64,000 nucleotides of DNA from Pseudanabaena sp. Salubria-1. GTDB taxonomy: Bacteria; Cyanobacteriota; Cyanobacteriia; Pseudanabaenales; Pseudanabaenaceae. The stretch lies in NCBI GenBank assembly GCA_023336205.1, contig JALQCR010000010.1, forward strand, positions 1 through 64,000. Reading direction: 5' to 3'. Of the stretch, positions 16,852 to 26,257 are shown piece after piece. Every line of letters begins with the position of its first letter. Position 1 is the first letter of the stretch. The notes below the pieces were generated by a model. It worked only from the letters and a program-made list of their open reading frames with translations, was not told the DNA's origin and did no database searches. A program made the position numbers and the translations under genes.

Positions 16852-18778
16852 TTTTATGCAGCATCAACCTTAAAGGTTTCCACAGAAGCTTGTAGCTTAC
16901 TCGCAACATCCGCCGTTTCTTGGAGAGCGATTGAAACTTCACGGGAAGTAGCTGAAGATTTTTGAGACTGAGTAGATAGATTTTCCATGACTAGCCTCAC
17001 TGATTGTGAGGTTTGCACCTGCGAAGTTGTTGCTGTCGAAATACCTTGGAAGAGTTCATTTACTTTCCTCGCCACATCTACAATCTGACTCAAACTCTTT
17101 CGCGCATCTTCGACCTTATTCGTACCTTCAACCACCTGTAATGTACTAGCTTCCATCGATTCTACTACTTCACTAGTTTCTTGTTGGATACTTTCGACAA
17201 TCCGTGCGATTTCTTTGGTTGCTGTCGCGGACTGAGCAGCCAATGCGCCGACTTCTTCCGCAACTACCGCAAAGCCTCGACCTTCTTCACCTGCGCGTGC
17301 AGCCTCAATACTAGCGTTTACCGCCAACATGTTTGTTTTGAGCGCAATTTGATCAATCAGTACGACCACCTTAGAAATCTGTTGCGATGCTTCACCGAGA
17401 CGTTTTACTTTTTTAGTAGTCTCAGCTACGGTTTGGCGCAATTGCAGAATACTGGTTGCCGATTGCTCGATCGCGATGCTACCAGTTTCGGCAGTTGTCG
17501 CTGCTAAGTTAGAAGCATCCGCTGCTTGTCTAGCGTTACTAGCCACTTCTTGAATCGAGTCCGTCATCTGTTCAACAGATTGCAGAGCATCATCAAGTTG
17601 CCCTGCTTGTAAAGTCGCATCTTGAGCTAGGGTGCGAATCGATGCATTGTTAGTATTTACTGAGTTATTTACCTGCAAGGTGGCAAGTTTTACCTGTGTT
17701 ACAACATCCCGCAAACTTTCCACGATCGCATTAAAAAAGTCGGCAACGATACCAATTTCACCAGCCGAGATTTGAGCGCGAACGGTCAAGTCTCCACTTA
17801 CCGCACCTTCAACATCAGATAGCAATGTAATTAACTCACGTTGAATTGATTCACTCCGCAGACGTTCTTTTTCTGCTAATTCAGCAGATTGGCGAGTTTG
17901 CACTTCTTGGAGAGCAATAAACTCTTGCAACTGTCCTGCCATCAAGTTGATGTTGCCTCCCAGTTGAGCCATCTCATCTTGACCTTCTACGGTAAGGCGA
18001 GTATCCAGATTACCTTTACCTAGTTCGACCACTGCCGCAGTTGCGTCGATAATTGGACGGGTGGCGCGTTGGGCGATCAAGAACGCCAAAACCGCTGCTA
18101 ATATGCCTACTGCACCAGTTGCCGCCACTAGGATTAAAAGTAATTGTTGTAATGGCTTAAGTGCGATCGCTGTATCGACAGCCATTACAGCCTCCCATTT
18201 TAGATCTGGTAATCCCTCTAGTTTCGGAAGCGGTGCATAACCCACAAATTGTTCCTTATTAGAAATTAGATCAATTGATGTAGCTGAGCCTATTTCCCGC
18301 TTCTCGACAACAGGAGCTAATCCTGGAAAGTCAGCCTTTAGATTGCGTCCAACTTGCTCCTTCTCCAAGGCTACGAAGAACTTACCATCCGACTCAGCCA
18401 AGTGATATTGCTCACCATTAACGCTGAAATCTTTGATGAGCTCTTCGAGAGCAGAAGCTTGCATTCTTGTACGCACGATTGCAATAGTTTTTCCAGTTGT
18501 AACATCTTTAACTGGTGCGGCAATAAAAACACTTATTTTCTTGGTAACAACAGAAGCTTCGGGCTGACTGATAAATGGCTTGTCTGTACTTACAGTTGTC
18601 TGAAAGTATTCACGTTTGGCGATGTTTGCAGGTGGTGGTTCAGAGCTTGCATCTATCAGTAAACTACCATCCAAGCGATAGACTGCAATGCTGTCATAGA
18701 CAAGATAACTCTTGAGATAGTTTTCTAAAATCGCTTTCTGTTCAGAAATGGGTAGCAAAGCCTGTACTTTTGGGTTAG

Positions 18779-20036
18779 CTGAGATCTTGCACCATTCAAG
18801 AAAAGGGGTTGCAGAAAGAGCAGAAATGTGAAAAAAAGGGCGTAGTAGTAAATTAAATAACGAGCATGGAAAGCATCGTTAAGCACGCCCAAGGGCTAGT
18901 GTATAGTCTTCTGTGTTTGATGCCAAGTGTGTATCAAACAGCAAGTCTCAATGCAATACTAGGACTATTTCTCGAAGCACAAAGGCATCCTTATCCAGAA
19001 CATACACAGATAAAATCAGCGAGTGCACTCAGCCGATTTCTCAATCACTATAACTGGTCAACGAGAGCAGTAATTCGGTCAACACGGCAGGCTATTTTGG
19101 GACAAATCGCCAAGCATCGCCCATCGAAACAAGTGCCATTAAAGATACTGATAGACTTGACTACCCTAGAAAAAAGCGGCAAGTTTTTACATTTGAGCAA
19201 TCCCACCCAAAACGAACCAGACCCATGGGTGAGAATACTAAACGGAAAGCGAGGACTACATCTGGTTGTACTGTATCTGGTCTATGGAGAGTGGCGCGTA
19301 CCATGGAGTTTTAGAGTATGGCGCGGCAAAGGATACCCCAGTCCCTCTGACTTAGCTTGTAAGTTATTGGGGACAGTACCCAAGCAACTAACCCAAGGCA
19401 AGACTGTGATTGTCCTTGCTGATACTGAGTTTAGTACGGTGAAGTTTTTCAATACTGTCCGCGCCAAGACTTGGCGCATCGTTGTCGGTGTACGCAACAA
19501 TCGTAAACTTCAAGATGGCCGTACAGTCAAACAACTTTATCGTCATGGCAAACGTGGACAACAAATTTTGCTAGAAGGGCTAACTCAGCCTTTGACGATC
19601 TCTTGGTTTTGGCTCAAAAGAGCTGATAGTAAACGGGAGTTACGCTTTGTTGTCTCTTCTCATCCTTATTCTGGTGCTTATCTGGTGATGTTAGGTCGTA
19701 AGCGTTGGGCGATTGAGGGATTCTTCAAAACCATCAAACATCGCTTTGGTTTGCATTGTTTTGGGCAATCTACAAAACTTGGTGTTTATCGTTGGCTTAT
19801 CCTCTCTCTGCTTGCTTATCTTTTGGTCCATTGGATTGATCAATGGTCGAGTCCTCCTGTCTTGGACTGGAAAGCTACCTGTGATTTGACACTTTCCGTT
19901 TTATTTCCTTCTGTCCTTTGGTTGAAACTTCTTAGGTATCTCCAAATTAGTGCCGATATTGCTGCTCGTCATGGGTTTGAAATTATTCTCAAACCCATTC
20001 CTACTTAACTCTTTCAGGAATGGTGCAAGATCTCAG
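18779..20036 (+). mobile_element. Insertion sequence, IS701-like (IS4 superfamily)
   Basis: 1258 bp with perfect 19-bp ends (CTGAGATCTTGCACCATTC) that continue imperfectly. It is flanked by a 4-bp duplication TTAG (18775-18778 and 20037-20040), which fits the YTAR target of the IS701 family as I know it. It lies inside the methyl-accepting protein gene, transcribed against it. Intact ends, intact transposase and intact duplication indicate a recent insertion. Confidence 0.88.
18866..20008 (+). CDS. DDE transposase, IS701/IS4-like
   Basis: A 380-residue transposase. Acidic residues fit a DDE triad: D in [10 protein letters not shown] near residue 97, D in VLADTEFS near 186, E in [16 protein letters not shown] near 284; the last matches the Y/R-x-E-x-x-K type signature of IS4-related enzymes. 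N-terminal third is likely DNA-binding ([21 protein letters not shown]). Start at ATG 18866; an upstream ribosome site is not obvious. The frame is intact, so the element is potentially active. Confidence 0.9.
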   Translation: MESIVKHAQGLVYSLLCLMPSVYQTASLNAILGLFLEAQRHPYPEHTQIKSASALSRFLNHYNWSTRAVIRSTRQAILGQIAKHRPSKQVPLKILIDLTTLEKSGKFLHLSNPTQNEPDPWVRILNGKRGLHLVVLYLVYGEWRVPWSFRVWRGKGYPSPSDLACKLLGTVPKQLTQGKTVIVLADTEFSTVKFFNTVRAKTWRIVVGVRNNRKLQDGRTVKQLYRHGKRGQQILLEGLTQPLTISWFWLKRADSKRELRFVVSSHPYSGAYLVMLGRKRWAIEGFFKTIKHRFGLHCFGQSTKLGVYRWLILSLLAYLLVHWIDQWSSPPVLDWKATCDLTLSVLFPSVLWLKLLRYLQISADIAARHGFEIILKPIPT

Positions 20037-20491
20037 TTAGTCAAAAATGATAGTTGTGCAAGCACTTGAATATCCCCATACCGTTCTCGCATGAAATATG
20101 CAACCCGATATCCCATACCGTTTGCACTTGCGGCTTCAATCTGTTTGGTTGAAGTTGCAATATCTTGTCCGACATAGATGACCGTAAATCCTCCTAAGAC
20201 TAACAACGGAATAGTGATCCCTACAACCGATACAATTGTCGTCTTTGTCCGTAGACCTAAAGCTTGCCACCAGCTCCCGATAGGGTTCTTTTTTAATTCT
20301 GGCGCAGTAGGTACAGATATAGAAGGACTAACTGTGGCTACAGTTGCAGCACTAGAGCCATTATTAGAAGATGTCGCACCATCGCTATTGATTGCCTCAG
20401 AGCTATCAACGCGAGAACGTGAATCAAGTACCATGGTTAAAAACTCCGTTTTTTAAGGAAAAAGTTAAAAGGAAAAAGGATAAAGTGAAAT

Positions 20492-21004
20492 CTATACGCT
20501 GAAGTTATAATTGGCGATCGCTTCGGCATCTAACACGTACAGATTGTCGTTAACCGCTTCTGACTGAATGACCCAACCGCGCAGAAAAGGTAGAAGCTCA
20601 ATTGGAGTCCTAACATTAGGTGATTCTCGTGGTGATACGATCTCAGGCTCAGTAAATCGCACCACCCTCCCCACTCGATAAACACCCAAACCAATAAATT
20701 TGCCCCCAATTTGCAAAACTGCGATATGTATCTCGATCGCAGTCGAATCAATTGGGGTAAAACCTAATAGTTGAGGTAAGTCCAGCACCCAAAAAACGTT
20801 ACTGCGATGTTCAACCAACCCCATTAGACAAGGATGAACATTGGGCATTTGCGTAAAGCGATTAGTAGTTAGAACTAGAGTCTCACGTACAAATTTTAAT
20901 TGCACAGCGACTTTTACTTCGGGACTTAGCTGCAAGCTTAAATAGGGCAAACCTGCGATCGCCTGAGACTGTTCCTCCTGTAACTCGATCATCAAATCCA
21001 CCAT
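20492..21004 (-). CDS. CheW-like chemotaxis adaptor (PixI/PilI-like)
   Basis: A 170-residue CheW-domain protein: LVLTTNRFTQMPNVHPCLMGLVEHRSNVFWVLDLPQLLGF near residues 44-84 is the typical CheW core, followed by IAVLQIGGKFIGLGVYRVGRVVRF. It should scaffold the receptor and the CheA-type kinase at the membrane. Its stop is 57 bp upstream of the receptor gene, and its start lies 1 bp from the stop of the CheY-like gene before it, so it is clearly co-transcribed. An N-terminal stretch MVDLMIELQEEQSQAIAGLP precedes the fold. Confidence 0.88.
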   Translation of the reverse strand: MVDLMIELQEEQSQAIAGLPYLSLQLSPEVKVAVQLKFVRETLVLTTNRFTQMPNVHPCLMGLVEHRSNVFWVLDLPQLLGFTPIDSTAIEIHIAVLQIGGKFIGLGVYRVGRVVRFTEPEIVSPRESPNVRTPIELLPFLRGWVIQSEAVNDNLYVLDAEAIANYNFSV

Positions 21005-21005
21005 T

Positions 21006-21371
21006 TCATCCTCCTACCGCCAGCGATCGCACTGCATGCAAAATCTCCTCCTTTGTAAATGGCTTAGTAAGATAGACATCAACCCCCTGTTTCATCCCCC
21101 ATAGGCGATCGAGTTCTTGGTTTTTAGAAGTACAAGCAATTACAGGTACTTTACCAGCGGCATTTTTTTTGACCGCCCGACACAACTCCAATCCACTCAT
21201 TCCAGGCATTACCAGATCGGTAATGACAATATTTGGTTTAAGCGACTCAAGCTTTTCCAACCCTTCCTTGCCATCACAAGCACTTACGACTGAATATCCT
21301 CCCTGACGTAAATACTCACAAATCAGTTCACGTTCTGAAGACGTATCTTCCACGACCAGTACTGTAATCAA
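21006..21371 (-). CDS. CheY-like single-domain response regulator (PixH/PilH-like)
   Basis: A 121-residue receiver: acidic pocket E-D in VLVVEDTSSERELI, phosphorylated Asp in PNIVITDLVMPGMSG near residue 54, Thr/Ser switch in IACTSK, Lys in YLTKPFTKEE near 103. Very similar to the disrupted regulator encoded just upstream at 21432-22881 and evidently a tandem duplicate of it. It follows the remnant of that gene by about 60 bp. With its paralogue broken, this copy may carry the remaining phosphotransfer function. Confidence 0.92.
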   Translation of the reverse strand: MITVLVVEDTSSERELICEYLRQGGYSVVSACDGKEGLEKLESLKPNIVITDLVMPGMSGLELCRAVKKNAAGKVPVIACTSKNQELDRLWGMKQGVDVYLTKPFTKEEILHAVRSLAVGG

Positions 21372-21463
21372 TCTATTACCTCCTTAAATTATATGGAAAC
21401 TGATTGAGCATGACAATCAGCGCTTAGCGATCTAGGCTACAGAACGGACTGCCCGTAAGATGT

Positions 21464-22550
21464 CGCCAATTCAAGGATGAAATGCAACACCTAGAGATCT
21501 TTGCGTAAAGGGACTCATAAGGATATTCTGATATTAATCACAATAATTAGGATACCCTCATGAGCTTTGTCCATCTTACCACCACAGAAAGAAGTGAACT
21601 GTATAAACTAAGAGTAATTGAGCAATTATCTGTATCAGAGATAGGTCGTCGCTTGAAGCGAAACAAAAGTACGATTTCAAGAGAGTTATCGCGCAATACA
21701 GACGAGCGACAGATTGGCTATTTGCCAGATACTGCGGTTGCCCTGATGAAAGCAAGACGGAAACAAGCAAAGGTAAGATTTCAGAGCATCAGTGCTGAGA
21801 CGATCGCCGAAGTCAAACAACGGTTAGAGCAACACCACAGCCCAGAGCAACTAGCAGGGAGAATGGAAAGGGAGGGGCTAGGTAAAATCAGCTATGAGAC
21901 GATTTATCTGATGATCTATGCAAACCATCAAGAGATGGGAATATATCAACAATATCTGAGGCAGAAGCAAAAGCAACGAAGGCGCAAAGGTCGCCATCAG
22001 AAGCGAGGTGGCATTCCCAATAGGGTAGGGATAGAGAATCGACCGAAGATTGCAGATTTAAAAACAGAGATTGGACATTGGGAAAGTGATACGGTAATCG
22101 GGTGCAACCACACAGGTATCGTAGTTACGCATGTTGATAAAGCATCGAAGTATTTACTTGCTGGACTAGCTAAGAACAAGACGATGGATGAGATAAACAG
22201 AGTGACATTCAATCTATTTGAGCCTATAGAATCAACATCTCGAAAGACAATGACCTTTGATAATGGAAGAGAATTCTGTGGGCATGAGAAGCTATCTGAA
22301 AGATTGAAACTAGAGACCTTCTTTGCGAATCCATATCATTCATGGGAACGTGGATTGAATGAACACACCAATGGATTAATTAGAGAGTTCTATCCCAAAA
22401 GTACAAACTTTAAAATCGTGAAAGAAGAGGACTTTCAGAAGGCAGTGAATTTGATCAATCACAGACCCAGAAAATCACTTGACTATCGTACTCCTTACGA
22501 AGTATTCTTTGCTTCATCAGAACCCGTTGCATTTCATCCTTGAATTGGCG
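21464..22550 (+). mobile_element. IS30-family insertion sequence, copy 1
   Basis: 1087 bp with ~25-bp perfect inverted ends starting CGCCAATTCAAGGATG, flanked by the 3-bp duplication TGT (21461-21463 and 22551-22553). It interrupts a CheY-like gene near its 3' end. A second copy of the same length lies at 31503-32589 in the opposite orientation. The transposase stop codon falls inside the right end. Confidence 0.95.
21560..22543 (+). CDS. IS30-family transposase, copy 1
   Basis: 327 residues. N-terminal helix-turn-helix VSEIGRRLKRNKSTISREL near residues 25-43 binds the ends; the catalytic part has HWESDTVIG near 174, MTFDNGREF near 231 and GLNEHTNGLIREF near 264, the DDE pattern of IS30 enzymes. 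Intact. The translated protein of copy 2 is identical as far as I compared; at least one silent base differs (ATA versus ATC Ile codon). Confidence 0.95.
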   Translation: MSFVHLTTTERSELYKLRVIEQLSVSEIGRRLKRNKSTISRELSRNTDERQIGYLPDTAVALMKARRKQAKVRFQSISAETIAEVKQRLEQHHSPEQLAGRMEREGLGKISYETIYLMIYANHQEMGIYQQYLRQKQKQRRRKGRHQKRGGIPNRVGIENRPKIADLKTEIGHWESDTVIGCNHTGIVVTHVDKASKYLLAGLAKNKTMDEINRVTFNLFEPIESTSRKTMTFDNGREFCGHEKLSERLKLETFFANPYHSWERGLNEHTNGLIREFYPKSTNFKIVKEEDFQKAVNLINHRPRKSLDYRTPYEVFFASSEPVAFHP

Positions 22551-23100
22551 TGTCTTCACGGGAGAAGGGCTTAGTAACATAGACATCAATTCCTTGTTTC
22601 ATACCCCATAACTTATCAAGCTCTTGATTTTTAGAAGTACAAGCCACAATTGGCACATCCTTTGTCTCACTATTTTTTTTTAAACTGCGGCATAGCTCCA
22701 ATCCGCTCATTCCTGGCATTACCAAATCTGTAATTACAACATCAGGCTTTCTTCCTTCAATTTTTTTGAGAGCTTCTTGTCCATTAGTTGCACTGATTAC
22801 GTTGTAACCACTTTCCTCTAAATAGCTAACAATCAAATCCTGCTCAGAAGCAGTATCTTCAACTACAAGTACTGTCGTCATAATGCATTCTCACTAAATT
22901 CTGTTTCTTGATTCGTTATTGATAAAAGGCTTTTGCAGATAAGATTTTACTTCTTGCATCAATCCTATTTTGATCACACTAGTGATTCTTAATAAAACAT
23001 AAAGATACCATATAAAAGTCATGTGCCTCAAGATTTACTCAGGTTAGTTCTGGTGAAGCTAAAAAATCAATGACCTCCTGACAGTTTGTAAAGCAAACAC

Positions 23101-24354
23101 TCACATGAGATGTCGCATAATCATTCTCAGTAAATCAGCTTGGACAAAGGGTTTAGCCAAATAATCTGTAGCCCCAGCAAGTCTTGCGCGGGCTCGATCA
23201 ATTAATCCTTTATTGCCTGTTACCATCACTATCGGAATATCTTTTAAAATTGAAGATTTACGAATTAGAGAACAAAGTTGATAACCATCAACATTTGGCA
23301 TTCCAATATCTAGCAAGATTAAATCGGGACGGATAGAAGTGATTTTCATCAAGGCTTTCATCGAGTCTTGAATGAGCGTAACTTGAAAATCCTGACTTCC
23401 TAAATAGCTATTGATGATACTTAGCATCGACTCACTATCATCAATACAAACAATTTTCCAAGTTTTGACTGGTTGCTGAAAAGCAATTTGCGAAATATCG
23501 TCATCATTTTCTTCTTCAGTAATCACCTCCGAAAGTTGTTCGTTTTTTTCGCTAGCCTCTTCAACAGCAGGGTAATAAGTCCGTGGCAACTGATTAAAAG
23601 GATCCAAAGGTTCTTTTAAAGAGATAGATCCTTCAATAATTAGAGGACTAAGCTGCTTGGCGATCGCCAAAGCATCTTTGCCTAGTAATGCACCTAGTTG
23701 ACAAAAGTTAAAACCTCTTAGAATCCGACCGAGTCTCTGGACAGTCTCAGCAGATACGCGCTTTGTCGCAACCGTCGGATTGACTAAATATGGGCATTGA
23801 TAGGGAGAATAAATTGTGGGGCCAAGGCTGTGCCAAGCTTTTAATCTTTGTTCAACAACTTCTAAAGTTCTATCAATTGGCAAACTACAGTAAGTGTCCT
23901 TTAATAAGTGTTCATAAAAAGCGTGACTCAGTTCGCCATTTGGCAGACATAAAAAAGTCTCAATCACCTCTTGAATGATTCGAGCGATTAGTTTGCCTGC
24001 AATTATTTTAGTCAGATAATTTTCGTCAACTAGCCATCGGATGGCTTGGTATTCAGTGCATAGGGTTTCACTCGTAACTTTGTACTTGGCAGTTTCTGAC
24101 GATAGATCATCGAACATCAAGCGGAGTTGCGATCGCAGTTTGTCATTCAATGCAGGTACTTCTCGACTAAGCCCCCGAAGATGCCTTTCTACCCTTTCAA
24201 AACTCTCTAATGAATGTGATGCATATACCAATTTGCCCTTTTCGATATAGAAAGCCCATCGAATACGATCACGATCATGAAAAACATACGTACATCCATC
24301 TTTACTGGACTCTAGACTTTTTAAAATTTCTCTAGCAGATTTTTTTTTTGTCAT
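23101..24354 (-). CDS. PatA-like response regulator (PixG/PilG-like), copy 2
   Basis: About 417 residues. The N-terminal ~130 residues form a PATAN/DUF4388-type region (AREILKSLESSKDGCTYVF...GKLVYASHSLES), followed by a helical middle domain and a C-terminal receiver (KIVCIDDSESMLSIINSYLG near 300, phosphorylated Asp in PDLILLDIGMPNVDG near 347, Lys in YLAKPF). This is the architecture of PatA/PixG proteins that open cyanobacterial Pix/Pil operons and act as output regulators of pilus motility. I use ATG 24354; a TTG sits one codon upstream. Paralogue of the gene at 24965. Between it and the CheY-like gene downstream lie ~220 bp. Confidence 0.9.
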   Translation of the reverse strand: MTKKKSAREILKSLESSKDGCTYVFHDRDRIRWAFYIEKGKLVYASHSLESFERVERHLRGLSREVPALNDKLRSQLRLMFDDLSSETAKYKVTSETLCTEYQAIRWLVDENYLTKIIAGKLIARIIQEVIETFLCLPNGELSHAFYEHLLKDTYCSLPIDRTLEVVEQRLKAWHSLGPTIYSPYQCPYLVNPTVATKRVSAETVQRLGRILRGFNFCQLGALLGKDALAIAKQLSPLIIEGSISLKEPLDPFNQLPRTYYPAVEEASEKNEQLSEVITEEENDDDISQIAFQQPVKTWKIVCIDDSESMLSIINSYLGSQDFQVTLIQDSMKALMKITSIRPDLILLDIGMPNVDGYQLCSLIRKSSILKDIPIVMVTGNKGLIDRARARLAGATDYLAKPFVQADLLRMIMRHLM

Positions 24355-24417
24355 CAATCACATTAATAGTGGTACATACCATGATTTACCCCAGTAGCAA
24401 AACTACAAATATGTAGG

Positions 24418-24551
24418 GGCTCTTCTGGGTTCATGGGGATAAGCACAGCTAATAGTAATCAGAATCCTCTCGGAGCAACAGTTACAGCCCTACCATGTCG
24501 CCAATAATTGTATCGATACTGTACCATTTACCCCTCAAACCCAGATGAGCC
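24418..24551 (+). mobile_element. 134-bp MITE, copy A
   Basis: Imperfect terminal inverted repeats (GGCTCTTCTGGGTT left, complement of GGCTCATCTGGGTT right) enclose a noncoding 134-bp element flanked by TATGTAGG on both sides (8-bp duplication). The same 134 bp occurs inverted at 51308-51441 with essentially one internal difference. End sequence and 8-bp duplications suggest mobilisation by an ISL3-family transposase, which is not in this window. Confidence 0.9.
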
Positions 24552-24647
24552 TATGTAGGATTAATTTCTAAGCCCCCAAAGCAAACTCAATGCTCTTGCA
24601 ACAGATGCATTTTAACAATAATTTATTATATTAAATCATAAACTTAG

Positions 24648-24734
24648 GACTTACGCAAAAATGCCCTGAAAGCCTAATTTTGCTGTAGGGGCAATTCATG
24701 AATTGCCCCTACGTCTCGTTCTTTTGCGTAAGTC
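24648..24734. repeat. 87-bp inverted-repeat element GACTTACGCAAAA
   Basis: 13-bp perfect ends (GACTTACGCAAAA) surround a 28-bp palindrome at 24685-24712 with centre GGGCAATTCATGAATTGCCC. That central 20-mer recurs in the gap1 terminator at 46890-46927. It looks like a small repeat element of a type I recall from other cyanobacterial intergenic regions. Confidence 0.7.
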
Positions 24735-24799
24735 ATAAAACTATTATTTAACTTTTTCTAAATATTTAGCTCAACTACCAGTGGCTCATATTTAGAAAC

Positions 24800-24911
24800 A
24801 ATTCCCGAAAGTACAACGACACTTTCGGGAATTAAAAAAACTAACCCAGTAAGGGATTCCAAAACACAAAATGACAACGTCATTTTGTGTTTTGGAATCC
24901 CTTACTGGGTT
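24800..24911 (+). repeat. Double-hairpin repeat, copy 1
   Basis: A first hairpin (ATTCCCGAAAGT arm, 24801-24832) is followed after ~10 A-rich bases by a perfect 69-bp hairpin (24843-24911) beginning AACCCAGTAAGGG. Same layout as at 29668-29770, 31458-32657 (interrupted) and 60842-60940. It lies 53 bp after the stop of the PatA-like gene 24965-26257 and may also terminate its transcript. Confidence 0.75.
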
Positions 24912-24964
24912 TCATAATTGAGGATAGCTGATCATTCACTATGTTGAAAGTTTCTACACGATAT

Positions 24965-26257
24965 CTACATGAGATGACGCATAACCATCTTCAACAAATC
25001 AGCTTGATTAAATGGCTTGGTTAGATAATCTGTTGCCCCTGCTATGTTTGCCCGTGCACGGTTAATCAAGCCCTTATTTGCTGTCACCATGACAATTGGT
25101 ATATGTTTGAAATTAGAAGATTTACGAATTAAAGAACAGAGTTGATAGCCATCAACATTTGGCATCCCAATATCTAGCAGGATTAAATCAGGACTGATAG
25201 AATTAATCTTCATTAAGGCTTTCATTGAGTCTTGAATGAGTGTAATTTGAAAATCTTCATTTCCTAAATAGCTACTAATAATTCCAAGCATCGACTCACT
25301 ATCATCGATACAAATAATCTTTGATATTTTGACTGGTTGTCTTAAAACTATTTTACTAATACTGGCGATATTATCAGTATTGGCTTTTTCTTCTATGGCA
25401 AAGGTTTCTGCAAGTTTCTCAATATTATCATGCTCTTCTTCGGGTGCTAGATAATAGGTGCGCGGCAACATATTAAAAGGTGCTAAAGGTTCTCTTAACA
25501 GAATTGAGCCGTCACTAATTAGAGTACTGAGATGCTTGGCGATCGCAAGTGGATCTTTACCTAGTAATGCACCTAACTGACAGAAGTTAAACCCACGTAA
25601 AATTCGCCCAAGTCGCTGCACAGTTTCAGTGGACATGCGTTTTTCAGCAGTTTTCTGGCTGACTAAGTATGGGCATTGGTAAGGAGAACAAATCGCGGGA
25701 CCAAGCTTGTACCATTCTTGAAGTCGTTGTGTAACTATTTCTAAAATCAGATCAATCGATAGACTGCAATATGTCTCCTTCAAGAAATGTTCATAATAAA
25801 TGCCACCGAACTTTCCATCTTGCAGCCCTAGGAATGCTTCAATAACTTCTTGGATAATCCGTGCAACTAATTTGCTTGCCATAGGCTTCGGGAGATAGTT
25901 TTCATTAACTAGCCACAAAATTGCAAGGTATTCAACACAGAGAATTTCGCTAGTAACTTTGTACTTAGCATTATCTGGAGATGGATCGTCAAACATGAGC
26001 CGAAGCTCAGATCGCACTTTGTCATTGAGTGCTGGGACTTCTCGACTTAACATCCGCAGATGTCGTTCTAATCTCTCAAAACTATCTAATGAGTGGGAGG
26101 CATAGACCAATTTGCCGCGCTCAATATAAAAAGACCAACGAATGCGATCGCGGATGACATACACACATCCATCTCTACTTAACTCTAAACTCTTTAGGAG
26201 TTCTCTAGCTGTCTCTTTTTGCTCTTTACTTACACTTGTACTAATGTCAGAGTACAT
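24965..26257 (-). CDS. PatA-like response regulator (PixG/PilG-like), copy 1
   Basis: 430 residues with the same layout as 23101-24354: PATAN/DUF4388-type N-terminus (RELLKSLELSRDGCVYVI, GKLVYASHSLDSFERLERHL), helical middle region containing LGRILRGFNFCQLGALLGKD, and a C-terminal receiver (KIICIDDSESMLGIISSYLG near 312, Asp in PDLILLDIGMPNVDG near 360, YLTKPF). Clear tandem duplicate of its neighbour. First gene of the minus-strand chemosensory cluster; ATG start at 26257. Confidence 0.9.
   Translation of the reverse strand: MYSDISTSVSKEQKETARELLKSLELSRDGCVYVIRDRIRWSFYIERGKLVYASHSLDSFERLERHLRMLSREVPALNDKVRSELRLMFDDPSPDNAKYKVTSEILCVEYLAILWLVNENYLPKPMASKLVARIIQEVIEAFLGLQDGKFGGIYYEHFLKETYCSLSIDLILEIVTQRLQEWYKLGPAICSPYQCPYLVSQKTAEKRMSTETVQRLGRILRGFNFCQLGALLGKDPLAIAKHLSTLISDGSILLREPLAPFNMLPRTYYLAPEEEHDNIEKLAETFAIEEKANTDNIASISKIVLRQPVKISKIICIDDSESMLGIISSYLGNEDFQITLIQDSMKALMKINSISPDLILLDIGMPNVDGYQLCSLIRKSSNFKHIPIVMVTANKGLINRARANIAGATDYLTKPFNQADLLKMVMRHLM

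Larger units (their letters stand above)
16854..20434 (-). pseudogene. Methyl-accepting chemotaxis protein gene split by an insertion sequence
   Basis: The N-terminal part (about 133 codons, 20434 to 20037) has an acidic/Ser-rich cytosolic start and the first membrane span TTIVSVVGITIPLLVLGGF. The C-terminal part (18774 to 16854) has a dCache-like sensor, second span, HAMP ([25 protein letters not shown]), a second HAMP-like segment, and the signalling hairpin with [16 protein letters not shown]. Excising the element at 18779-20036 and one TTAG copy rejoins ...SFLTN to [12 protein letters not shown] in frame, giving about 772 residues. It has no obvious GAF chromophore domain, so it is closer to PilJ-type than PixJ photoreceptors. 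The C-terminal frame alone (from ~18758) would lack the first span. Loss of function is inferred. Confidence 0.93.
21432..22881 (-). pseudogene. CheY-like response regulator split by IS30-family element
   Basis: The main part (22881 to 22551) encodes residues 1-110 of a receiver (VLVVEDTASEQDLI, VVITDLVMPGMSG, YVTKPFSRED). The last nine codons and stop (ILRAVRSVA) survive beyond the element at 21460 down to 21432. Removing the element and one TGT copy restores a 119-residue protein close to its 121-residue neighbour. With the element present, translation reads 4-5 foreign residues (TPIQG) into the IS end and stops, losing the final helix. Confidence 0.93.
24355..24964. other. Repeat-filled intergenic region between two PatA-like genes
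   Basis: The 610 bases hold three separate elements: a 134-bp MITE with 8-bp target duplication, an 87-bp inverted-repeat element with the ends GACTTACGCAAAA, and a double-hairpin repeat. No gene is visible. Together they separate two paralogous genes that in compact operons would be adjacent. Confidence 0.75.

Noticed and set aside
22534..22881. Complete 115-residue response regulator as a normal gene
   Set aside because: The last residues come from the IS30 end; comparison with the neighbouring paralogue and the orphan tail shows it is a truncated gene.
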